Source: an uncultured Erythrobacter sp. (GTDB lineage Bacteria > Pseudomonadota > Alphaproteobacteria > Sphingomonadales > Sphingomonadaceae). From it: a DNA stretch of 64,000 nt. The stretch lies in the NCBI GenBank assembly GCA_947498065.1, contig CANMIS010000002.1, positions 62,001 through 126,000 on the forward strand. The letters are read 5' to 3'. Both the position numbers and the translations under genes were made by a program. Below the pieces are notes generated by a model. That model was not told the origin of the DNA and did not search any database. It worked only from the letters and a program-made list of their open reading frames with translations. Shown piece by piece: positions 1 through 8,774 of the stretch (positions are counted from its first letter, which is position 1; each line of letters starts with the position of its first letter).

Positions 1-516
1 GCTTGTTTCGGTCAGAGCTTGCGCAAGCACAGGGAAAAATTCTTCTCTGTGTTCGGGATGTACGCGAAGAAGTTGATCTAGCACTTCAATCGCTTGGGTG
101 AGATCGCCCCGTCCGACAAAGTTCTGTAATGCCAAGGCCTGCAAATTCAGCGAACGCCGGTTCAAACGTAAAGCTTGAGTCAAGATGGCCTGCTGCTTCG
201 CTTGATCATCTTGCGCCATGGTCAACAATGACAACGCTCGCGGGTCCAAGCTGTGGTGCTGGTACGCGCGCTTTGCCAATGGAGCCACTGAGCGTGCAGC
301 TTCTCCCACATCCGCACCGCTCTCAACTTGCTCGCTGAATTTCAGGAACGCATGTTTGCTCAACGCCTTGCCGTTGCCTGGGTCTATCTGACTAGCGAAC
401 TGCGGCTGAGCACGCTGCGCAATAGTTGAAAGAGACTGCAATCCAAGCAAGACTGCAAGCAACAACGTAGCTGTCCCAACCGCTAGTAGTCTTACCGGAT
501 ACTTGCTTGTCATCAT
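1..516 (-). CDS. TPR-like membrane-anchored or exported protein, 3' end cut by window edge
   Basis: The frame stays open from an ATG at 516 to base 1 (172 codons), so the C-terminus lies outside the window. Residues 7 to 30 form a hydrophobic stretch that could be a signal anchor. The remainder is helical, with repeated Ala/Leu patterns such as LNRRSLNLQALALQ and QAIEVLDQLLRVHPEH that resemble tetratricopeptide units. It starts 7 bases after the stop of the Wzc-like kinase gene and is probably the next gene of the same transcription unit. TPR proteins often accompany exopolysaccharide export genes in sphingomonads. Function beyond a scaffold role cannot be stated. An alternative ATG is one codon downstream at 513. 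Confidence 0.65.
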   Translation of the reverse strand, partial: MMTSKYPVRLLAVGTATLLLAVLLGLQSLSTIAQRAQPQFASQIDPGNGKALSKHAFLKFSEQVESGADVGEAARSVAPLAKRAYQHHSLDPRALSLLTMAQDDQAKQQAILTQALRLNRRSLNLQALALQNFVGRGDLTQAIEVLDQLLRVHPEHREEFFPVLAQALTETS

Positions 517-522
517 GCAGCG

Positions 523-2715
523 CTAGCTCGTCGAATCTGCATCGCTGCGATCTTTGTCATGTTCATGTCCGTAGCCATAACCGTAGCCGTAGCCATAGCC
601 ATAAGTGGATTGGCCTTCATCAAGCTTGGTCACGATCGCACCTTTGATTTGCGCGCCCGCATTGCGCAGGCGATCAATAGCGCTAGCAATTCCGCGCATC
701 TTGATGCGCTCAGCTTCGATCACATAGACTACGCCATCGACAGATGTGGACAGCTCAAGCGCATCAGCAAGTGCCAACACTGGAGCGCCGTCAATGATGA
801 CTTGATCATAGGCCGCTCGTGCCTCTGCCAAGACTGTATCCAACCGCTCGCCAGCCAATAGCTCGACAGGGTTAGGTGGCACAGGGCCAGCGTGCAGGAA
901 GTCGAATCCGAGCTCCTCAATATAATCGACGCCATCATTCACACTGTTCAGTTGACCTGAAAGCACGCCTGCCAGACCGCCTTTTTGTGATGGAGTTATG
1001 CCTAAAGTGGAAACCAAAACAGACTTGCGAAGGTCTGCATCCAATAGCAGCGTCCGTTTACCCAATTGCGCAAAGCTGGCCGCAAGGGCGATTGAAGAGA
1101 TCGATTTGCCTTCTGACGGCACCGATGATGTTAGCATCAAGACCTTAGGCGCTCCATCTGCGGTCAGGAACGACAGAGCACTACGTACCGAGGAATAGGC
1201 CTCGCTGAATTCCGAAGAGCGTTCCGAAACCTGCTCGACCAAATTCTCCGCTTCGTTGCGAGGTATAGCCCCCAGAAGTGGCAGCCCCAATTCGCGCGTC
1301 ACGTCTTGTGGATCGCGAAGTGTTTGGCTCAAGAGCACGCGCAGCCAGACGATCCCAGCGGCAATTAGCAATGCGGCTATTAGGGCAACAGCTATATTGG
1401 TTATCCAAGAAGGTGCATAAGGAGAGATTGGGGCCTCGGCGCGATCAATCAATCGCAAATTGTTATGGCCAGCACCCGATGCTTCCAGCTCTTTTAGGCG
1501 TTGGAGGAGGCTGTCATAGAGCTCGCGATTGGTATCAACCTCTCTTTTGAGTATGCCGTACCGAATACCCTGATCTTGCTGTTGGAGAAATTTTGATTTC
1601 GCCTCGCGCAGTTTTTGACGCAGCGCTTGCTCTCTAGAAATCGCGGCTGCAAGCGCCTGACTGGAATCGCGCTGTGCGGACTGGCTGACTTGTTGTTGGC
1701 GGTCTGTAATCGCCCCTTCCAATGCAGCCACCTTAGCCGCAGCCTCGCGTCTCGGGGGGTAATCAGGGCCAAAATTGGCCGCAAGAAGCGCCAATTCTGC
1801 CTTCGCATCGGCCAGGCGATCGTTCAACGAATCGCTTACAGCCGATGAGCCACTTCCAGCCCGTAGTGCAGCGGTAGCAGCAATACGCTCTGAGACAGCC
1901 TCAGCCAGAGCCTGGTTGTAAGCGGTGAGTTCTGATCCAGTGAGAGTTTGGCTCGCCGATTCCACAGCGCCTCCTTCACTCACACCTGCATTCAATACCA
2001 GAATTTCATTTTGGCTCGCATATTCGACCAACTCTTGCTCAGAAAGCGCAAGCCTATCACGCAATTCAGAGATCTGATCCTGCAAGAACTCCCGTGCCTC
2101 GATGTTGTCGCCAAAGAGCTTCTCATAGTTGGCAGCAATGAACTCTTCCGCCCAGAGATTACTAACCCTTTGCGCCACTCGAGCCGATGAGTTCGAGAAA
2201 CCAACATCAACCAGATTGGATTTATTGACTGGCAGGATGGTCACACTGTCGAGCAAGGTTGCCTCAAGTGACTGATCAGTAAATGTCTGACCGTCGGCAT
2301 CCAGCCCAATACTCTCTAGGAACTCCGCATCGCGCGTCAGGTTGCCAGCCTCAATCACTCGCTTCGCCATGAAGCGCGACTCTAGAAGCTCGTACTGGGT
2401 TGTTAGGTACTGAAGATCCGAAACCCGGCTTTCTGCTGTCAGCGGATCAAGATCAGTAACGTTATTGACGGATTGAGATATCTCTACCCGGGCCTCTGCC
2501 TGATAAAGTGGGGTCGTCAACAATGTAACGATAACGCTCATAACCAGCGCAAAAAGCAGCAATCCCAGCAACCAGTATTTGATCGACTGAGCTTCTGACC
2601 AGTAGCGTTCGAGTTCTAGGGCGAAAACCTCAGCCTCATCATTGCCGTAGTCACCATTTTGCGGCCGAGATTCGGCTGGGGCCTGCATTCGGTCCAACTC
2701 ATATCTGTCTTGCAT
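523..2715 (-). CDS. wzc: Wzc/ExoP-type polysaccharide co-polymerase with BY-kinase domain
   Basis: Inner-membrane protein expected to control chain length and export together with Wza. The N-terminal half has the Wzz layout: a membrane helix (WLLGLLLFALVMSVIVTLL, about residue 47 on), a long periplasmic coiled-coil part, and a second helix near residue 440 (IAVALIAALLIAAGIVWL). The C-terminal half is a tyrosine autokinase with Walker A (SVPSEGKS), Walker A' (LLLDADLRK) and a Walker B-like VIIDGAP. The tail has six alternating Tyr-Gly pairs, the expected autophosphorylation cluster. The ATG at 2715 is one base past the wza stop; a TTG at 2727 would add four residues and overlap wza. Full length for the family. 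Confidence 0.9.
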   Translation of the reverse strand: MQDRYELDRMQAPAESRPQNGDYGNDEAEVFALELERYWSEAQSIKYWLLGLLLFALVMSVIVTLLTTPLYQAEARVEISQSVNNVTDLDPLTAESRVSDLQYLTTQYELLESRFMAKRVIEAGNLTRDAEFLESIGLDADGQTFTDQSLEATLLDSVTILPVNKSNLVDVGFSNSSARVAQRVSNLWAEEFIAANYEKLFGDNIEAREFLQDQISELRDRLALSEQELVEYASQNEILVLNAGVSEGGAVESASQTLTGSELTAYNQALAEAVSERIAATAALRAGSGSSAVSDSLNDRLADAKAELALLAANFGPDYPPRREAAAKVAALEGAITDRQQQVSQSAQRDSSQALAAAISREQALRQKLREAKSKFLQQQDQGIRYGILKREVDTNRELYDSLLQRLKELEASGAGHNNLRLIDRAEAPISPYAPSWITNIAVALIAALLIAAGIVWLRVLLSQTLRDPQDVTRELGLPLLGAIPRNEAENLVEQVSERSSEFSEAYSSVRSALSFLTADGAPKVLMLTSSVPSEGKSISSIALAASFAQLGKRTLLLDADLRKSVLVSTLGITPSQKGGLAGVLSGQLNSVNDGVDYIEELGFDFLHAGPVPPNPVELLAGERLDTVLAEARAAYDQVIIDGAPVLALADALELSTSVDGVVYVIEAERIKMRGIASAIDRLRNAGAQIKGAIVTKLDEGQSTYGYGYGYGYGYGHEHDKDRSDADSTS
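571..603 (-). repeat. Hexanucleotide-like repeat encoding the Tyr-Gly tail of Wzc
   Basis: About five and a half copies of a 6-base unit (GTAGCC or ATAGCC on the plus strand, one copy ATAACC) encode alternating Tyr and Gly codons. Third-position variation between copies suggests selection on the peptide as well as recent duplication. Loss or gain of units would stay in frame and alter the number of phosphorylatable tyrosines. Confidence 0.7.
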
Positions 2716-2716
2716 A

Positions 2717-3424
2717 CTAGCGCCCAATTCGATCGAGCAGAATTACTGCCGTGCTCAGAACTGGCACGAACTGCAAAAACGTATCAAGACGGCGCTTGGA
2801 GGGGGAATCCCCAACCATGACCACATCATTAGGAAATATCATAGGATCTTCGTAGTTGCCTTGCTGGATTGCCTCCAGATTATAGACGCCGATATAATCT
2901 TGGTTCTCGACCGTTCGAAACACCAGCACTTCATCAAGTTTGGCAAATTCCTCCTGTCCACCAGCGAGGTTCATTGCACGCATCAGGGTAAGGCCTGGTG
3001 TGGCCGGGTACGAACCCGGATTATCGACTTGTCCGCCGATTGAGACCGTCAGCTCTTCAATGTTCTCTGGCACGACATTAACTTGGGGGTCTAGAACGTA
3101 CCGGCCCCGCAAACTGTCTTCAATAACTCGAGCCGCTGCTACCGGAGTGAGTCCTGCAATCTCAAGCTTACCTGCCAGAGGGAAGTCAATGCGACCCTCA
3201 CCATCAATGAGATATTTGCCGCTCAACAGCTCAGAACCGAGAACATTTATGTTTAAGAGCTGCTGAGGCCCAACAATATTCTGGTTTACGATGGTAGGAG
3301 TGGGAAGCTGCTCTAGTTCCGTCAAGGTAACATCCGGAGCGGCTCCATATGTATTTTGGGCTGCGCAGCCAGTCACCAACGCCGCTGCGCAGAAAGCCAA
3401 AATGGGTCTAAATCGAAAGCGCAT
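2717..3424 (-). CDS. wza: Wza-family outer-membrane polysaccharide export lipoprotein
   Basis: Outer-membrane export channel subunit of the Wza/OMA family. The N-terminus has basic residues, a hydrophobic stretch and the lipobox LVTGC (Cys20), so the mature protein should be a lipoprotein. A Poly_export domain follows (IVGPQQLLNINVLGSELLSG and on), then SLBB-type beta-grasp sequence (VSIGGQVDNPGSYPATPG). A C-terminal hydrophobic helix (FVPVLSTAVILLDRI) fits the Wza transmembrane helix. At 235 residues it is shorter than E. coli Wza (about 380) but usual for alphaproteobacterial members. It directly precedes the wzc-like gene, which is the canonical pairing. Confidence 0.9.
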   Translation of the reverse strand: MRFRFRPILAFCAAALVTGCAAQNTYGAAPDVTLTELEQLPTPTIVNQNIVGPQQLLNINVLGSELLSGKYLIDGEGRIDFPLAGKLEIAGLTPVAAARVIEDSLRGRYVLDPQVNVVPENIEELTVSIGGQVDNPGSYPATPGLTLMRAMNLAGGQEEFAKLDEVLVFRTVENQDYIGVYNLEAIQQGNYEDPMIFPNDVVMVGDSPSKRRLDTFLQFVPVLSTAVILLDRIGR

Positions 3425-3492
3425 AACGTAATGTACTCGGCTTAAATCTGAGACAAGAATACTGTGATGGGCATCACCGGAAGTCGGTTACG

Positions 3493-4875
3493 TTATTGCT
3501 CTCTGCCAATCAACACAACAAGCAGCCAAATCAGGCTCACCTGAAAAATAGGTGCGCGCAATGGATAGTCGAACGCCGAAACGACGGAGAGAAGGACTAA
3601 GATCGCGCCAAACAAGATAGAGTATGGCGAAAACAACCCCTCACCTGAAATCATCCTTCGCAATCCGCGAACCGCATAAAACGAAAATGCGGCGATCATT
3701 GCTAGGGCGGGTAAGCCCCCCTCAATAGCCACTTGCAACCAATCATTGTGCGCATGATTCACATATTGAGGTAGCAGAATCTCGGTTGGTTCGAACTGTT
3801 TATAGATTTCGGCGAACGATCCAAAACCAACACCCAAAAGCCAATAGACTGATGCCATTTCGATAGCGGGTTCAATGATTTTCCAGCGGTAGTTTTCAAT
3901 CAATGAGCCCTGCGTCAACTCGTTGAAACCGGATACATTCCCACTAAGAATAAACACCAGCAGAAGTGCAATGATTGCGACAAAGCCGGCAAGAAATTTC
4001 CCGCGCCACGCCCGAGGTTTTGCTTTCTTATTTCGCTTATTAGACACCTTGTCTGGAATTGCGAAAACAAGAGCAGCCGCGAGAATCCCGACAAGGCCAA
4101 CGCTAAGGCCCAGACGTGAGCCATTCGACAATATGGCCAAGACCAGCAACAACAACGCGGGATAGTAAGCAATCCTCTGCCAATTGGGGTCTCTAGCCCG
4201 GCGGGCCGTTTTTGCCAGCACCGCACCAATCACCAGCGCTAACGCCGAAAACACCGAGGCATGGTTTTCGTTCGCAAGCAAACCAACCGGGCGGCCCGAA
4301 CTGGTGATCCGGTATAGGTATAGCGCATCATTACCCGAGGTCGCCAGTTGCAGGATGCCAAGCAGGCTACTGATCAACCCCATCAGAAACACGATAAGCA
4401 ATAGGTTCCGATGTCTAACGTTGGCGGTCAGAGCTAAGAGCAAGGCAGCCCAAGGAACAACTAAACCCGCCCAAGAGTTCCAACCTAAGTCAGGGGCGAT
4501 AGATATCGGGCGCCAATCTGCCGAGAGCCCGAGCAAAAAATCGAGTTCCGCAATAGGCTCACGCCCCGGTAGCAATAGCCACAAGCCTGGCGGCAACGGA
4601 ACGAGCTGGAAAAGCGCCCAGAATGTCCAAAACGCGAATAACAATACAAATGGTCGTTGGGCGGGCGCTACTTTATCCCAAGCGAACCAGTAAAACCCGA
4701 CCCCCAAAAAGACTGCAGCCAGAGGCCTGAGAGCCACAAGCTGAACGACGTCATAGCGTGAACTGCCTCCAGCCAGAGCGACCACAAATGCAAACACGCA
4801 AAGGGCGATAAGACCGCCGCGCTTGCTAGTCATCCATGCACTTGGATTAATTTTAGTTTTAGGGGAATTCCGCAT
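3493..4875 (-). CDS. O-antigen ligase/Wzy-type polymerase, multi-pass membrane protein
   Basis: About ten hydrophobic segments and the family signature near the C-terminus (VNHAHNDWLQVAIEGGLPAL) place this in the O-antigen ligase/polymerase (Wzy_C) family. The His-containing periplasmic loop is the catalytic region in WaaL-type enzymes. Start: ATG at 4875, with GGATAG about 10 bases upstream, is preferred to a TTG at 4920; an internal ATG at 4833 is also possible. It sits between the GNAT gene and wza and reads with them. The locus has a second polymerase-like protein at 17463-18683, so this copy could polymerise or ligate/transfer the finished glycan. Base composition is more AT-rich than the housekeeping half of the window. 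Confidence 0.8.
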   Translation of the reverse strand: MRNSPKTKINPSAWMTSKRGGLIALCVFAFVVALAGGSSRYDVVQLVALRPLAAVFLGVGFYWFAWDKVAPAQRPFVLLFAFWTFWALFQLVPLPPGLWLLLPGREPIAELDFLLGLSADWRPISIAPDLGWNSWAGLVVPWAALLLALTANVRHRNLLLIVFLMGLISSLLGILQLATSGNDALYLYRITSSGRPVGLLANENHASVFSALALVIGAVLAKTARRARDPNWQRIAYYPALLLLVLAILSNGSRLGLSVGLVGILAAALVFAIPDKVSNKRNKKAKPRAWRGKFLAGFVAIIALLLVFILSGNVSGFNELTQGSLIENYRWKIIEPAIEMASVYWLLGVGFGSFAEIYKQFEPTEILLPQYVNHAHNDWLQVAIEGGLPALAMIAAFSFYAVRGLRRMISGEGLFSPYSILFGAILVLLSVVSAFDYPLRAPIFQVSLIWLLVVLIGREQ

Positions 4876-4947
4876 AATCGCAGACGCTATCCAATGGCCG
4901 CTTCTATCACCTTTGCTCAATTGGCACGCTCTAGCGCGGCGAAAGCC

Positions 4948-5490
4948 TCACAGACCGGCTTGCCATTTGCCCATCTTTGAAAAAAATAGCAAGCTGGCTG
5001 CCCGTCCTTCAAAAATGAAATGATCAGGTCGCTTTCCGTCCTCTTCCATCCCACACTTCCGCATGATTTTCACCATAGCGGCGTTTGGCTCGAGACATCC
5101 CCCCGTTACTTTCCTCAAGTCCTCGCGCTGCGTGAGGTAATTTAAAGCACCTTCCCAGGCTAATCGGCCATAGCCAGTTCCGCGCAGACCAGACGCACCG
5201 ATCAATATGCCAATGTCGGCGATCCGGTTGTTTATGTCGAAAGTCGCTGAGACATTGCCGATATGCGCGCTACTTTCGACGATCTCGATCGCCCAAAGCA
5301 AGTTTGGCCCACTGTCAAAGCTCACAACATAGCCAGAACAGCTTTCACGATCATGCAAGCGGTGCCGTTGCTCTGAATAGCGGACCACCTCGGGATCGTT
5401 GAGCCAACTTATGTAGTCATCTGAAAAATGACGCTCAGAAAAAGGCGTTAAGCGGATTGGGCCACAATCAATGTCAGGGGCGCGCGCCAT
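4948..5490 (-). CDS. GNAT-family N-acetyltransferase, probably acting on a sugar amine
   Basis: RimJ/RimL-like GNAT fold: IRLTPFSERHFSDDYISWLNDPEV at the N-terminus, an acetyl-CoA loop near RGTGYGRLAWEG, and the closing MVKIMRKCGMEEDG. This subtype (WLNDPEVVRYSEQR) is common in nonulosonate and amino-sugar clusters. The start at 5490 shares one base with the stop of the aminotransferase gene (TAATG), a sign of translational coupling, so the product of that aminotransferase is the likely substrate. It could alternatively supply the missing PseH step (4-amino acetylation of UDP-altrosamine). The exact substrate cannot be read from sequence. 180 residues, normal length. Confidence 0.8.
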   Translation of the reverse strand: MARAPDIDCGPIRLTPFSERHFSDDYISWLNDPEVVRYSEQRHRLHDRESCSGYVVSFDSGPNLLWAIEIVESSAHIGNVSATFDINNRIADIGILIGASGLRGTGYGRLAWEGALNYLTQREDLRKVTGGCLEPNAAMVKIMRKCGMEEDGKRPDHFIFEGRAASLLFFSKMGKWQAGL

Positions 5491-6779
5491 TACAATTGTG
5501 TTCGCAAATCCCACACCTTTTCAAAAGCGCGGACAACGTCATCAATATCCGATTCTGCCATGCTTGGCACAATAAACTCATGGGCGATCAGTGTGTTGTG
5601 GTGCAAATCTTCCACCACAGGGCAGAGACCTTTGGAATAATCCTGCCAAGAAGACTTCAAAGGATCGTGCGCACCACCAATTGAAATCCGGTGCTGGAAG
5701 GTCGGTAGCATATATATCGGTCTGACGTAGCCCGCCCCAAGCTTGACCCCCTCTTTTTCCCTTAACTCAAACACGGGCAACTCCGCCTTTACCGCATCCA
5801 CAAAGGCGTTGCGTTGGATGCCGCTTGAGACATCCCACAGGCAAGCGTGTTGGTAGTAAGCGTGAGTCGCGTTTTCTCGCACCACTGGCAGCGAAAACCC
5901 CGGGAAGCCCGCCATCTTTTGCTCAAAATAAGAAACGCGATCCCAACGCTCTTGCAGAAGCCCATCAAGCTTCTCCAATTGGTGAATAGCAATCGCAGCC
6001 TCAATCTCTGTCATGCGAAAGTTGAAGCCCAGCATATTGGTGAGGTCAGTCACACCCATGGGCTCGACAACAGCCTCGGCATGATTGCGGATCAGCGAAA
6101 GACGCTGAGCCAAGTCGTCATCATTGGTGAGAATGATGCCGCCCTCTCCTGAATGGATGTGCTTATGATAGTTGAGCGAGAAAATTCCAATATCGCCCAA
6201 CAACCCAGCGTATTCGCCGTCTATCTGAATGCCAGGAGCCTGTGCAGCGTCTTCAATGATCTTCAAATCATGCTTTTGAGCCAGAGCACGGATAGCCTTC
6301 ACGTTGAAGGGCTGGCCAAACAGATCGACGACGATGATCGCCTTTGTCCGCTCGGTGATCACAGCCTCGATAGATGCGGGATCAAGGCAAAACATGTCCG
6401 GCTCGACGTCAGCAAAGATCGGAGTAGCCCCATAAAATAGCGGCGCGACCGCCGATGCGGACATCGAGTAGGCGGTAACAATCACCTCATCGCCTGGTTG
6501 AACACCAATGGCGCCCATCGCCGCGATCAGGCCAGACGTGTTTGAGTTAACGGCAAGGGCGTGCTTTGCGCCAAACCGCTCGGCCCAACGGGTCTCGCAT
6601 TCCCGAACGGTCTCGCCGCCCATGAAATTTTCATGATAAGCGCCAAGATAGTTGGACAAAATCCCGCTTTCGATAACCTTCGAAACCGCTGCCATTTCAT
6701 CGTCGGCGACGGTGACGTGTGCGGGAAACAATGCATCACGGACTTGGGTACCGCCATGGATCGCCAGTTTATCGTGCAT
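5490..6779 (-). CDS. DegT/DnrJ/EryC1-family PLP aminotransferase
   Basis: Sugar aminotransferase of the DegT/DnrJ/EryC1/StrS family, expected to put an amino group on a nucleotide-linked keto sugar. Visible residues: VNSNTSG substrate/PLP phosphate loop near 78, EDAAQ (Asp177) that pairs with the PLP ring nitrogen, and the Schiff-base lysine in NYHKH (Lys206). 429 residues is slightly longer than the common 370 to 400. It is followed with one-base overlap by a GNAT, so amination then N-acetylation is the natural reading. It is not the PseC copy, which lies at 15174-16328. Confidence 0.88.
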   Translation of the reverse strand: MHDKLAIHGGTQVRDALFPAHVTVADDEMAAVSKVIESGILSNYLGAYHENFMGGETVRECETRWAERFGAKHALAVNSNTSGLIAAMGAIGVQPGDEVIVTAYSMSASAVAPLFYGATPIFADVEPDMFCLDPASIEAVITERTKAIIVVDLFGQPFNVKAIRALAQKHDLKIIEDAAQAPGIQIDGEYAGLLGDIGIFSLNYHKHIHSGEGGIILTNDDDLAQRLSLIRNHAEAVVEPMGVTDLTNMLGFNFRMTEIEAAIAIHQLEKLDGLLQERWDRVSYFEQKMAGFPGFSLPVVRENATHAYYQHACLWDVSSGIQRNAFVDAVKAELPVFELREKEGVKLGAGYVRPIYMLPTFQHRISIGGAHDPLKSSWQDYSKGLCPVVEDLHHNTLIAHEFIVPSMAESDIDDVVRAFEKVWDLRTQL

Positions 6780-6792
6780 CAGTAATGTGTCC

Positions 6793-7800
6793 TCATGGAT
6801 TGATTAAGCTCTTTGCCAGCTGCAGAACGGTTTTTGCGGCAAGCTGGTGCTGCTTGAGATCGGGCATTACACGGCCTGGGGCACGCGCCAACCATTTTGC
6901 AACGATGTTATCTATTCCGCCTGCCTCATCGTGAAACAGGAGCCCTTCTCGGCGGCTTAACGTTCTTAAATCGCTGCCAATAAGGCCCGGCTGTAAAGAT
7001 AGGGTCGCTCGGCCCAAAAGCCAGCCCTCATAGAGCAAAATTGAGCTCATCCCCGCTACATGAGTTGAGTGATGGAGAGCCGCCCTCACCTCGCTCGGAG
7101 CGACAAGCTCAAAACCGGGCAAGCAATCATGGGCCTCGTACAAGGACGCAAACCGCTCTTGCACCACTGATCGATCTTCGCGCGGATGCGGCAAAACACG
7201 TAAAGGCAGTTGCCCGCCATCAGCCTTAGCCAGTGCGGCGACGAAAGCACCGGCAACGATGTCTTCGTCATATCCACGCTTTTTCACGCCGCCGTCTTGA
7301 GCCGCGGGCTCTGAAACAAACAGGATCGAGGGTTGCTGCGCGGACATGGCATAGCGCGACATTTCCACTTGCAAACTAGCCAGATTGGGATGCCCGGTGA
7401 TGGCTAATATTTCGGAAGGGACACCATCATGGCGCGCCTCGTCGGCGGCCAGTGTGTCCATGACGGCGTAACTTTCAGGAGTAATGTGGGCAATACGGCT
7501 CGCGTAGTTCGACCAGTTATCGAGAACATGCAACGTGGGTACGCCCTGGCTCTTGGCAAGCTTCGCGATATCAACGGCCTGCTGGTCTTTGACTGATGTC
7601 GCAAAGATCAGAACATCGGCGCCAGCCAGTACCGCGGAGGCTTCTTCATATTCAAACCATTGCCATTCCGGCTGGCCTTCTTCGCGCAACACTCCGTTGG
7701 CGAGCGCAAAAACCTTAAAGCCCCGCGCAGCCGCCAATCGCGCAACAGGTAGAATTGCACGTGCGCCGCCCACATCGCCCGCTGCAAACAGCAGCTTCAT
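6793..7800 (-). CDS. Unclassified GT-B-like protein with HP and serine motifs, candidate glycosyltransferase
   Basis: I do not recognise a named family. The N-terminus (LLFAAGDVGGARAILPVARLA) looks like the first Rossmann unit of a GT-B enzyme. The C-terminal half carries VLPHPRED and VAGMSSILLYEG. These resemble the HP and SS motifs that bind the CMP part of the donor in GT38/GT52/GT80 sialyltransferases and in polysialyl or Kdo transferases. It overlaps the upstream oxidoreductase gene by 4 bases (ATGA) and lies in the pseudaminic acid operon, so a nonulosonate transferase role is a reasonable inference but unproven. A UDP-sugar transferase or epimerase-like enzyme is the alternative. Confidence 0.55.
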   Translation of the reverse strand: MKLLFAAGDVGGARAILPVARLAAARGFKVFALANGVLREEGQPEWQWFEYEEASAVLAGADVLIFATSVKDQQAVDIAKLAKSQGVPTLHVLDNWSNYASRIAHITPESYAVMDTLAADEARHDGVPSEILAITGHPNLASLQVEMSRYAMSAQQPSILFVSEPAAQDGGVKKRGYDEDIVAGAFVAALAKADGGQLPLRVLPHPREDRSVVQERFASLYEAHDCLPGFELVAPSEVRAALHHSTHVAGMSSILLYEGWLLGRATLSLQPGLIGSDLRTLSRREGLLFHDEAGGIDNIVAKWLARAPGRVMPDLKQHQLAAKTVLQLAKSLINP

Positions 7801-8774
7801 GCGGTACTCGAACCATGGTTCAGAACGCGCTCCATTAGCTCTTGAGAAAAACGCGCGCTTCCAAGAGGCGCGATCAATTCACTGTCGCCGTCGACCAGTG
7901 AATCGAGAATATTCAACGCAGCGCCCTTCAAATCACCATTCATGCCTACAATACCTACAGGCGCGCCTAGTTTGAAGAAGCCCTCATGGTGAGGGTTTGG
8001 CTCCTTTGGCTCCCAGGTAAGCCGCGCCGCGCCATCAGACAGCATCATTCGGCCACGCGAATCTGTGATGGCCAGCTCGATGAGATGGTAGGGGAGGTCA
8101 AAGCCTGCGACTTTCACATCCATGCCGGAAAGCGTCATGCCAAAGCTTGGGTTGCCGCTAAGTGAGGGTATAAGATAGTTTAAGGGAGGCGCTTGTTCTG
8201 CACCTGTCAAAGCCCCCAATAAATCGAGCAAGTGAACACCATTGACGTCTAACTTTCGGCTGTAGCGTACCTCGATCGATACCTTTTCCAGCGGGTCTGG
8301 GCTGGAAGAAATATGCTCTTTCATCAACCCTACTTCGGGCAAACCTCTGCGCACGAAGTTAACGCAACACCGAGGCGGCAACTCCATGCCCGCAAAGCGC
8401 TTTGCCAAGACATCATAGTCAGCCAGCTGCAGGGTGACCGGCTTCTCAACCCAGATCTGCCTGATCGAGGCATCTAGGCAGGCCTCGACGTGCGAAAAAT
8501 GATGCGACGATGGCGATGCAATAGCAACAAGGTCCAACCCACTGGACAAAAACGCGTCTAGATCATCGTAAAGTGCCACCTTCCCTTGGCCCTGATACCC
8601 TGATTTGAAGGCATTGCGCGCTTCTGTCACTGGGTCATAAATCGCAACCAGTTGCGTTCCTGCATGATGGTTCAAACAAGAGGCCAAGGTGAAGCTGGTT
8701 GATTGTTCATCCCACCTGCCACCATCATAACCCCAAGAAATTCGGCCTGCCCCAATGATGCCAGCGCGTAACAT
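7797..8774 (-). CDS. Gfo/Idh/MocA-family NAD(P)-dependent sugar oxidoreductase
   Basis: Rossmann N-terminus with GIIGAGRIS and the family's EKP motif (IWVEKPVTL) that lines the active site; about 325 residues, the usual size. These enzymes oxidise or reduce sugar hydroxyls with NAD(P) and in surface-glycan loci often prepare a 3-keto sugar for amination. The start at 8774 shares its first base with the stop of the acetyltransferase gene (TAATG); an upstream extension to 8930 has no family similarity. With the neighbouring acetyltransferase, aminotransferase and GNAT it could form a module making a 2,3-diamino or 3-amino sugar, as in WlbA-type pathways. That assignment is inference. Confidence 0.85.
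   Translation of the reverse strand: MLRAGIIGAGRISWGYDGGRWDEQSTSFTLASCLNHHAGTQLVAIYDPVTEARNAFKSGYQGQGKVALYDDLDAFLSSGLDLVAIASPSSHHFSHVEACLDASIRQIWVEKPVTLQLADYDVLAKRFAGMELPPRCCVNFVRRGLPEVGLMKEHISSSPDPLEKVSIEVRYSRKLDVNGVHLLDLLGALTGAEQAPPLNYLIPSLSGNPSFGMTLSGMDVKVAGFDLPYHLIELAITDSRGRMMLSDGAARLTWEPKEPNPHHEGFFKLGAPVGIVGMNGDLKGAALNILDSLVDGDSELIAPLGSARFSQELMERVLNHGSSTA

Noticed and set aside
5490..6779. A second pseC
   Set aside because: Sequence around the PLP lysine and N-terminus differs from PseC; a complete PseC is at 15174.
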